Shown in pieces: positions 57,931 to 64,000 of a DNA stretch of 64,000 nt. Origin of the DNA: Euzebya tangerina (GTDB lineage: Bacteria > Actinomycetota > Nitriliruptoria > Euzebyales > Euzebyaceae); contig NZ_PPDK01000002.1 in assembly GCF_003074135.1 (NCBI RefSeq), positions 372,001 to 436,000 on the forward strand, in the 5' to 3' direction. Within the stretch, counting starts at the first letter, position 1. Each line of letters starts with the position of its first letter. A program made the position numbers and the translations under genes. The notes under the pieces were generated by a model that did not search any database, was not told where the DNA came from, and worked only from the letters and a program-made list of their open reading frames with translations.

Positions 57931-58160
57931 GCCAGAAGCGGCAGTACTTCCTCGCGAGCCAGGGCTGCAGCGTACGCAGATACCGCACTGACTCCGTCGG
58001 TCCCGAAGGACGGATAGTGGCTCATGATGTCTCGCTCGGTAAGACCGCTACCCAGGCAGTCCAGTACGACGCTCACTGGGATTCTTGTTCCGCGGATGTG
58101 TGCTTGTCCGTGGAGCACGTCAGGGTCGCGCACGATGAGGTCAACCTGATCTCCTGTCAT
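57927..58160 (-). CDS. DUF433 antitoxin-like protein
   Basis: A 77-residue DNA-binding antitoxin candidate: VDLIVRDPDVLHGQAHIRGT R, IPVSVVLDCLGSGLTERDIM, then SHYPSFGTDGVSAVSAYAAA. This is the standard DUF433 layout (winged helix for DNA plus toxin contact). The ATG at MTGDQ is preferred over a longer in-frame start because the family starts there. First gene of the two-gene reverse unit. Confidence 0.88.
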   Translation of the reverse strand: MTGDQVDLIVRDPDVLHGQAHIRGTRIPVSVVLDCLGSGLTERDIMSHYPSFGTDGVSAVSAYAAALAREEVLPLLA

Positions 58161-58247
58161 GAGAACCAGAATAGGTCTACAAGTTTCGACGCCCGGCGGG
58201 AGCACACGCGACGGTCGGGTGCAACCCCGCTGATCGCCACTGGCCTC

Positions 58248-58640
58248 TCAGCGGCGGAGGATGTCCTCCACCTCGAAGCGGGTCCAGTAGCGGAGGTGGC
58301 CCACCGCGTCAGCCGGCAGCGCGTCCACGACCTGCCGCTTGACCGCGTCGTCCTGTGCGGCGACGCCCACGAGGATCTGCCCCTCATCCAGCGCCTGGAC
58401 CGCTTCGTGACGGATTCCGCCCTCGGCGCCGAAGTGCTCGATGGCGTGGGCGAGTCGGCCCAGCAGCCCATCCCCGTGATGGTCATCCAACGCCTCCCTC
58501 GCCTCGGGGCCACACAGCAGCCGGATCTCATCCTCGCCGAACCCAGCGCCGTGCAGCGCATCGACCACCTCACCGGCCCGCGACGGATCGGCGATGATCC
58601 CCGTCACCTCGTGCCTGGGGGTGGACAACTGCTCGCTCAT
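58248..58640 (-). CDS. Small stress-protein-like protein (YflT/general stress 17M type)
   Basis: A 130-residue soluble protein. It starts HEVTGIIADPSRAGEVVDAL HGAGF, typical of the YflT heat-induced stress family N terminus, followed by an acidic linker and VGVAAQDDAVKRQVVDALPA and YWTRFEVEDILRR. No signal or membrane segment. GAGGAG seven nt before the ATG makes the start firm. Expression is probably stress-linked by analogy only. Confidence 0.72.
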   Translation of the reverse strand: MSEQLSTPRHEVTGIIADPSRAGEVVDALHGAGFGEDEIRLLCGPEAREALDDHHGDGLLGRLAHAIEHFGAEGGIRHEAVQALDEGQILVGVAAQDDAVKRQVVDALPADAVGHLRYWTRFEVEDILRR

Positions 58641-58805
58641 CGAAGAACTCCTCGGTACGGGGGCGACGGACCACCACGGCGGTGGGACTGGAGTCTAGGG
58701 CCGCACTACCAGCGATGCCCCACCACCAACAGATGCCCTGGACACGCCGCCGGCGCTGGTCTTGACTGGGTCGTGCACCGATCCAGCCGCCGCAAAGGAC
58801 CCGCC

Positions 58806-59201
58806 GTGCGCTACACGAGCATCGCTCTCCTGACCGCCCTCCTCCTGCTCGCCGCCTGTTCGAGCGACGGAGGCGAACCCGCCGTCGCGTTCGAGGACCT
58901 GAGCGACGGCGACACGGTCACCAGCCCGGTTGAGGTGTCCTTCGACGTCACCGACTTCGAGGTCGAGGAGGCCGGCGAGGTCGTAGACGGGGCCGGCCAC
59001 ATGCACGTCATGGTCAACACGCCGTGTGTGACCCCTGGCGAGGTGATCCCCTCCGACGACGCGCACCTCCACTACGGCGATGGTTCCACCTCCACGACCT
59101 TGGAGCTTGAGCCCGGTGAGTACTCCCTCTGCCTCCAAGCCGGTGACGGCGCCCACACGGCACTCGACCTCACCGACGAGGTCAGCATCACCGTCGAGTA
59201 G
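58806..59201 (+). CDS. DUF4399 lipoprotein
   Basis: A 131-residue exported lipoprotein. Signal with lipobox LLLLAACSS (Cys18), then a DUF4399 domain: VAFEDLSDGDTVTSPVEVSF, GHMHVMVNTPCVTPGEVIPS, DAHLHYGDG and EYSLCLQAGDGAHTAL. The His residues (HMHV, HLHY) and the Cys pair suggest a metal or disulfide-stabilised beta domain; function unknown. AAAGGA lies 7 nt before the GTG. A TTGACT about 55 nt upstream is a possible -35. Confidence 0.85.
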   Translation: MRYTSIALLTALLLLAACSSDGGEPAVAFEDLSDGDTVTSPVEVSFDVTDFEVEEAGEVVDGAGHMHVMVNTPCVTPGEVIPSDDAHLHYGDGSTSTTLELEPGEYSLCLQAGDGAHTALDLTDEVSITVE

Positions 59202-59250
59202 GGCGCCCGATTTGCCGCTGAGGCGTCGCTGATTCCGCGACGGCCCGCGG

Positions 59251-59256
59251 TACCGT
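59251..59256 (+). promoter_or_regulatory. Leaderless-type -10 (TACCGT) for VanW gene
   Basis: Ends 6 nt before the GTG. Confidence 0.5.
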
Positions 59257-59262
59257 GTCCGC

Positions 59263-61137
59263 GTGCGTGAAGCCAGTGTCTCTGACGATCACGCCCGTGA
59301 CCTCGAGGACCAGCATGCCGCAGATGAGGCGGAGCCTGCCCTGCTGTCAGATGAGGACGGGCCTGACGATGCTGACGATTGGCACCCCGTCATGTCGGTG
59401 TCGTCGTGGGAGCCGACGATGGCGGTCGAGCCGACCGGCCGGAACTGGACCCTGCTGATCAGCGGTCTGGCAGCTGTGGTGCTCCTTGCCGGTGCCGCGT
59501 TCTTCACGGCAACTCGACTGCCGGGCACCACCACGTTGGCCGGTACCACCGTGGCCGATGAGGCCGACGCCGACGCCGCCCTGGACGCCGCCCAGCAGGC
59601 GCTCGACGAGCTGCCGATCCTGCTCACGACCGCGGCGGGCAGCGAGGTGACGGTCAGCGGTGCCGATCTCGGCCTCGAGGTCGACCGCGAGCGGAGCACC
59701 GACCCGGTGCGCACCGGCCTGCCGTCCATCCAGACCTGGTTCCGTCGTGTGGTCCAGGGTCCGCAGGCCAACCCGCTGGTCCTCGACTCGATCGAGACGG
59801 CTCCGCTGACCCGTGCCGCCGAGCAGCTCACCGTCGCCCCGACCAACGCCGATGTGCTCGTCGAACCCGCCGGCATCGAGGTCACCGAGGCCGACGACGG
59901 GCTGGACATCAGTGCGGGCGCGGTCGAGGACGCCGTCATCGATGCCGTCGCCCAGGTCGACACCGTCGACCCCAGCGAGTGGCCTGACGAGCTCACCCGC
60001 GGCGTGGACGGCACCGCCGCCGGCCCCACGGTCCAGCAGGCCGACATCGATGCCGTCATCGCTCAGATCGAGACACTCGAGTCGGCCGACGTCACCTTGG
60101 TCGCGGACACCCCGGCGCCGCCAACGGAGGGTGATGGCGGAACGGCCGTCGGCAGTGAGCGCATCCAGACCGAGATCACCCTCTCACCTCGCGAACTCCG
60201 TGCACTCGTGACCGTCGAGGAGGCCGGTGGGGGCGAGTTGATCCTCGAGCCCGACCTGGCCGCCGCCCCCGCGCGGGTCATCGCGCTCCTCGATCTGGCC
60301 CAGATCGACCCGATCATCCAAGCGCGAATCGAGAATCGGTCCCCGACCCCCGGACGAGGGGAGGACCTGACCGACGTCGCCTCGATCACCGGCGACATCG
60401 TGCTGGAGGACTCCCAGGGTGGGTTCGTCCCCAACCGCGAGGCCACACTGGCCGGCATCATCGAGGCCGGACTGGCCGGCGGCGGCACCGTCGCGGTGCA
60501 GGGGGACAGCGGCGAGCAGGCGACGCCGGAGACGATCGGGATCGTCGAACCCATCTCGACCTTCACCACCTTCTACACGGCCGGCCAATCCCGGAACATC
60601 AACATCCAACGGATGGCCGAGATCGTCGACAACACCATCATCCCGGCTGGCGAGACCTATGAGTTGAACCACGCGGTCGGTCGCCGCACGGTCGACAACG
60701 GGTTCGTGGCGGGTGGGGCGATCATCGACGGGGAGCTGACGACCGACATCGGCGGCGGCGTCAGCCAGTTCGCGACCACGTTCTTCAACGCCGCCTGGTT
60801 CGCCGGGATCGAACTGGTTGACTGGAAGGCCCACAGCATCTACTTCTCCCGCTACCCGGCGGGCCGAGAGGCCACGGTCAACTACCCGAACGTCAATCTC
60901 GAGGTCAGGAACGACACGCCCCACGCGATCCTCGTGGACACCGAGGCCGACGCCAACTCCGTCACCGTCACCTTCTGGTCGCTGCCGTACTGGCAGGTCG
61001 AGACCATCAGCGGGCCGTGTGCCTGTGGCGGTGAGTTCTCCATCACCGTCGACAGAATCCGGACGCCGCCCGACGGGGCACCGATCCAGGAATCATGGAC
61101 GACCTTCTACACAGTGGAACGACCACGTGACTCCTAG
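59263..61137 (+). CDS. VanW-family protein with peptidoglycan-binding domain
   Basis: A 624-residue membrane-anchored, outward-facing protein. About 60 cytosolic acidic residues, one helix (LLISGLAAVVLLAGAAFF), a long extracytoplasmic region with a PF12229-type peptidoglycan-binding-like repeat (TLAGTTVADEADADAALDAA; TVSGADLGLEVDRER), and the VanW domain from about 430 (NIQRMAEIVDNTIIPAGETY; GAIIDGELTTDIGGGVSQFA; SIYFSRYPAGREATVNYPNV). VanW accompanies vancomycin-resistance clusters, but free-standing copies are common and have no known activity. Cys-rich end (GPCACGGEF). Confidence 0.92.
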   Translation: MREASVSDDHARDLEDQHAADEAEPALLSDEDGPDDADDWHPVMSVSSWEPTMAVEPTGRNWTLLISGLAAVVLLAGAAFFTATRLPGTTTLAGTTVADEADADAALDAAQQALDELPILLTTAAGSEVTVSGADLGLEVDRERSTDPVRTGLPSIQTWFRRVVQGPQANPLVLDSIETAPLTRAAEQLTVAPTNADVLVEPAGIEVTEADDGLDISAGAVEDAVIDAVAQVDTVDPSEWPDELTRGVDGTAAGPTVQQADIDAVIAQIETLESADVTLVADTPAPPTEGDGGTAVGSERIQTEITLSPRELRALVTVEEAGGGELILEPDLAAAPARVIALLDLAQIDPIIQARIENRSPTPGRGEDLTDVASITGDIVLEDSQGGFVPNREATLAGIIEAGLAGGGTVAVQGDSGEQATPETIGIVEPISTFTTFYTAGQSRNINIQRMAEIVDNTIIPAGETYELNHAVGRRTVDNGFVAGGAIIDGELTTDIGGGVSQFATTFFNAAWFAGIELVDWKAHSIYFSRYPAGREATVNYPNVNLEVRNDTPHAILVDTEADANSVTVTFWSLPYWQVETISGPCACGGEFSITVDRIRTPPDGAPIQESWTTFYTVERPRDS

Positions 61138-61138
61138 G

Positions 61139-61144
61139 TAACCT
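61139..61144 (+). promoter_or_regulatory. Leaderless-type -10 (TAACCT)
   Basis: Ends 9 nt before the ATG of the GGDEF-EAL gene and abuts the VanW stop. Confidence 0.45.
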
Positions 61145-61153
61145 TCGGGGTCT

Positions 61154-63460
61154 ATGCTGCGAGCAATCCCAACTCCGTATCTGGCTCTCTGTGGCGTGAC
61201 GGCCGCAGTGTGCCTGTTGGGGGTCGCGCTGCTGGTCCCCGCGGAGCACGCCCCTCGGGCGGCGGTCGAGCTGCTGATGGCGAGCGCGGCTGGTGTGGCA
61301 TCGTTCTGGCGTGCCTCCCGCGTGCCGCGTGGGCAGGCGCTGCCGTGGCTGGCGTTCGGGTCGGTCGCACTCGGCACGATGGTGCTGAACACGGCACGCC
61401 GCGCCGCGGACTTCGAGACCTTCGCAGCCGAGGCCGCGTCGCCGATCCGCATCGCCGACGTGGTGACCCGTGTCATCATCCTGTTCGGCATCTTCGCCGT
61501 CGTTCGGCTGCGGTCGCGGGGGAGCCACATCGAGTTGCTGGTCGACGGCCTGGTTGCCTCGTTGGTCCCGCTCGTGGTCGTGGCGGAGGTTCTCATCGGT
61601 CCGGCAGTGGCTGACGGGGCCGCGGTCCAGCCGCTGATCGTGGCGGCCGGCGACTTCTTCTTCTGCTGCACGCTGGCCTGCCTCACGGTCGCCATGTACC
61701 TGCGAGGGCCCCGAACACCGAGTCTGACGCTGATCCTGGGTGCGGCCTTGGCGTACGTCGCGCACTCGCTGCTGCTGGTCCTGGCCACGGCGACGCCAGG
61801 GACGCCCTCGGCCGTGCTGACAGGTGTCATGGTGACCGGGGGGATCGGCGGCCTCATGGCTGCCGGGGCCACACTTCCGCCATCGGCCCAGACGCTCACC
61901 GACATCGGCGAACCACAGCTCCCGCGGCTGGGACTGAACCAGCTCGTCTTCCTCAGCTGCAGTGTTGCCGCCCTCCCGATCGGCCTGATGGTCGGTCCGT
62001 CGTGGCCGGGGGAGGTCAGGGCCTACGCGTTTGCGGGCCTGGCCGTCCTCGCGGTGTTCGTGCCCCGCGTCAACGCCGTCCTCAGACAACGTGACGCGGC
62101 GATCGACCGTCAGCAGGCCACGCAACGCGACCTGCGGCGTCGGGTCAGCTTCGACCAGCACACCGGCCTGCCGAACCGGCAGATGATCGAGCGCTACCTC
62201 GCGGACAGCCTGCGGCTGGACCCGCAGACGGTGGCGGTGCTGTTCATGGACCTGGACGACTTCAAGCTCATCAACGACAACTTCGGCCACGCTGCTGGCG
62301 ACGATGTCCTCGCCTCGGTGGCCGACCGGCTGCTCATGGCGCAGGGTCCCTCCGAGTTGGTCGCGCGCTTCGGCGGCGACGAGTTCATCGTGGTGCTGAC
62401 CGACGCCGTTGGCGTCAGCGATGCGGTCAAGGCCGGTCATCGCTACGTCGCGGCAGCCAGCGGTCTCGAGTCGGTTGCCGAGTACGAGGTCCGGGTCCAG
62501 TCGAGTTGTGGTGTGGCCATGGCGGACCACGCCTCGACACCCGAGTCGCTCATCCGCGACGCCGACCTCGCGATGTACGCCGCGAAGCGCGGGTCCGTGC
62601 GGGTTGTGCCCTTCAACGATGTGCTCCGGACGGCTTCGCTGGAGCAGCTCCGCGTCGAGCAGGGGCTGCGTCGCGCATTGCGGAACGACGAGCTGATGAT
62701 GCAGTACCAGCCCCTGGTCGACCTGGAGGGCGACCGTGTGGTCGGTGCAGAGGCGCTGGTGCGGTGGAAGGACAGCGCCGGGGTCGTGCACAGCCCCCAC
62801 CTGTTCATCGACGTCGCCGAGCGCAGTGGGCTCATCCACCAGGTCGGCCATCAGGTGCTCGAGATGGTCTGCGAGCAGATCGCGCGGTGGCGGGACCAGG
62901 CCATCGACATCCCGGTCAGCATCAACGTGTCCGCCAACGAGTTGGCTCGTGACGATTACGTCACCAACCTCCTCAGCACCCTCCAGCAGCACCAAGTCCC
63001 GCCCTCGTCGATCGTCATCGAGTTGACGGAGCGCGCGATCGTCGGCGACTCCGCCCGGCTGATCAACGCACTCGGACAGCTGCGGGCCGCAGGCATCAGC
63101 ATCGCCGTCGACGACTTCGGAACCGGCTACTTCTCCTTCTCGCAGCTTCGGAGCATCCCCATCGACGTCCTCAAGATCGACCGGTCCTTCGTCAAGGACA
63201 TGATGGTCGATCCCGCGGCGGCCTCGATCGTGCGAGCCTGCCTCGAGCTTGCTGCGGGCGTCGACGTGCCCTGCACGGCGGAGGGGGTCGAGAGTGCCGA
63301 TGTCCTGGAGGAGTTGATGTCGCTGGGGTGCCGGCAGGCGCAGGGGTTCCACCTGGGTCGACCGATGCCGGCAGCAGACGTCGGCGCGATCGTGCAGTCG
63401 CAGACCATCCCGGACGACCCGTCACTCCTGGACGGGTTCGACCGGCAGCCCGGGCAGTAG
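61154..63460 (+). CDS. Membrane GGDEF-EAL protein (c-di-GMP turnover)
   Basis: A 768-residue bifunctional-type signalling protein. Residues 1-300 carry about eight hydrophobic helices (sensor region). The GGDEF domain (about 325-490) has an intact RFGGDEFIVVL near 405; the inhibitory RxxD motif is lost (position reads GPSE). The EAL domain (about 505-755) keeps EALVRW, NVSANEL, ELTERAIV, DDFGTGYFSF and KIDRSFVKDM, so it should hydrolyse c-di-GMP. Both activities look possible; net effect unknown. Its last 39 nt overlap the convergent SGNH gene. Confidence 0.93.
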   Translation: MLRAIPTPYLALCGVTAAVCLLGVALLVPAEHAPRAAVELLMASAAGVASFWRASRVPRGQALPWLAFGSVALGTMVLNTARRAADFETFAAEAASPIRIADVVTRVIILFGIFAVVRLRSRGSHIELLVDGLVASLVPLVVVAEVLIGPAVADGAAVQPLIVAAGDFFFCCTLACLTVAMYLRGPRTPSLTLILGAALAYVAHSLLLVLATATPGTPSAVLTGVMVTGGIGGLMAAGATLPPSAQTLTDIGEPQLPRLGLNQLVFLSCSVAALPIGLMVGPSWPGEVRAYAFAGLAVLAVFVPRVNAVLRQRDAAIDRQQATQRDLRRRVSFDQHTGLPNRQMIERYLADSLRLDPQTVAVLFMDLDDFKLINDNFGHAAGDDVLASVADRLLMAQGPSELVARFGGDEFIVVLTDAVGVSDAVKAGHRYVAAASGLESVAEYEVRVQSSCGVAMADHASTPESLIRDADLAMYAAKRGSVRVVPFNDVLRTASLEQLRVEQGLRRALRNDELMMQYQPLVDLEGDRVVGAEALVRWKDSAGVVHSPHLFIDVAERSGLIHQVGHQVLEMVCEQIARWRDQAIDIPVSINVSANELARDDYVTNLLSTLQQHQVPPSSIVIELTERAIVGDSARLINALGQLRAAGISIAVDDFGTGYFSFSQLRSIPIDVLKIDRSFVKDMMVDPAAASIVRACLELAAGVDVPCTAEGVESADVLEELMSLGCRQAQGFHLGRPMPAADVGAIVQSQTIPDDPSLLDGFDRQPGQ

Positions 63461-64000
63461 CGGGAGCACCTGCTGGGCCAATCGCTCCGCCCCGGCTCGC
63501 GTCAGGTGGATGCCATCGCTCAGTCGCATCTGCGACAGCTGGCCGGTCGCCCCCGGCAGGTAGTCGGCGTACCGGCCCTGGTCGTCGTCGAACACACGGC
63601 GCGAGTTGACGAAGGACACCAGGGGCCGAGCCGCCGCCTGCTGCTCGTACAGTTCTGACACGTACCGCATCGAGTTGTCGAACTCCGAGGAACGCATCAC
63701 CGGCTGGCCGATCCAGATCACCGCACGGCCGTCCTCGGTCAGCTGGTCCATCAGCGCCCCCACCCGGCGTTCATAGACCGCCTCCCACTCGTCGGAGCCG
63801 ATCTGCTGGAACCGACCCTCGGCGTCGCGCACGTCCTGGGCGTCGTTGGCCCCGAGCATCACCACCCAGACATCGGGGTCGAGCTGCTCCGCCAGGCTGG
63901 CCGCCTCGGCCGGCCAGTCGAAGAAGTCAGGGCGCGTGAGGCCGGAGGAGTAGGTGAACTCGTGGGTCACCACCGTCGGGACGGTGCTCCGCGCGGCCTG
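63422..64000 (-). CDS. SGNH hydrolase (DUF459-like), 5' end cut by window edge
   Basis: The frame stays open to the right edge, so only the C-terminal 190 or so residues are here. Features: WVVMLGANDAQDVRD (block III), IWIGQPVMRSSEFDNSMR, FVNSRRVFDDDQGRYADYLP and the catalytic pair in DGIHLTRAGAERLA. The GTG at 63973 is not taken as the start because upstream codons remain coding-like. DUF459-type proteins are secreted and thought to deacylate polysaccharides. It overlaps the end of the GGDEF-EAL gene. Confidence 0.85.
   Translation of the reverse strand, partial: QAARSTVPTVVTHEFTYSSGLTRPDFFDWPAEAASLAEQLDPDVWVVMLGANDAQDVRDAEGRFQQIGSDEWEAVYERRVGALMDQLTEDGRAVIWIGQPVMRSSEFDNSMRYVSELYEQQAAARPLVSFVNSRRVFDDDQGRYADYLPGATGQLSQMRLSDGIHLTRAGAERLAQQVLPLLPGLPVEPVQE

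Noticed and set aside
56457-58160. Integrative element inserted at tRNA-Val
   Set aside because: No integrase and no repeated tRNA 3' end were found; composition alone is not enough.
59263-61137. Vancomycin-resistance cluster around VanW
   Set aside because: No vanH, vanA-type ligase, vanX or sensor-regulator pair adjoins; free-standing VanW proteins are common.
61043-63352. 769-residue reverse-strand open frame opposite the GGDEF-EAL gene
   Set aside because: Mirror frame of a GC-rich gene: composition full of His, Arg, Asp and Gln without motifs, while the forward frame has complete catalytic domains.

Overview
A gap-free, GC-rich (about 70%) bacterial chromosome segment. Codon use, the many GTG starts, the overlapping ATGA/GTGA stop-starts and the gene content point to Actinomycetota. 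One block (glycine cleavage H protein, GarA-like FHA protein, MerR, DUF151, second MerR) matches a conserved mycobacterial neighbourhood. Three secreted proteins carry cell-wall-binding repeat 2 (CWB2) modules, and there is a VanW protein, a membrane sulfite-oxidase-like enzyme and an HrpB helicase. This mix suggests a deep-branching actinobacterium of the Euzebya/Nitriliruptoria kind; that placement is inference.

Layout. 1-11.3 kb is a long forward housekeeping run, mostly translationally coupled: pyrG (cut by the window edge), NUDIX hydrolase, xerD, pyrimidine-nucleoside phosphorylase, scpA-scpB, rluB, tyrA, aroA, cmk, a repeat-bearing spacer, der. 11.3-19.8 kb holds a short reverse operon with a 56-residue zinc-ribbon protein, a DUF445 membrane protein, tRNA-Pro, a CDP-alcohol phosphatidyltransferase coupled to gcvH, and the garA/merR/dac/DUF151/merR block. 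19.8-26.5 kb has AsnC and CapA regulators/enzymes, dut, tRNA-Gly, a DEAD-box helicase, a LysM transglycosylase and lipoprotein/hypothetical genes. 26.5-36.2 kb is envelope-rich: two CWB2 proteins, a molybdopterin oxidoreductase, a receptor Ser/Thr kinase, ribonuclease Z and a YczE-like protein. 36.3-44.1 kb carries an MFS exporter, coupled ung-ligB, a SigK/RskA-like pair and hrpB. 44.1-49.4 kb has a third CWB2 protein, a zinc metallopeptidase, a coiled-coil protein and an SGNH hydrolase. 49.6-56.5 kb has an ACT protein, a WS/DGAT-like acyltransferase with a degenerate active site, XdhC-MiaE-OtsB, a convergent LplA-OtsA pair, DUF3467 and tRNA-Val. 56.5-58.2 kb is a visibly AT-richer patch beside tRNA-Val: two duplicated small lipoproteins and a DUF433/DUF5615 toxin-antitoxin-like pair. 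58.2-64 kb has a stress-protein-like gene, a DUF4399 lipoprotein, VanW, a GGDEF-EAL protein and an SGNH hydrolase cut by the edge.

Functional links. The lipoate ligase can serve the GcvH lipoyl lysine; OtsA and OtsB together would make trehalose or a related disaccharide; Ung and LigB pair as base-excision repair; CWB2, LysM, PBP5-type, M15 and VanW proteins all act on or in the cell wall. Many genes have a TAnnnT -10 element only 6-10 nt before the start codon, which implies widespread leaderless transcription and helps choose starts. I found no insertion sequence, prophage, CRISPR array or replication origin, and no clear new multi-gene system; the most unusual items are short repeats, degenerate or hybrid proteins and the AT-rich patch.
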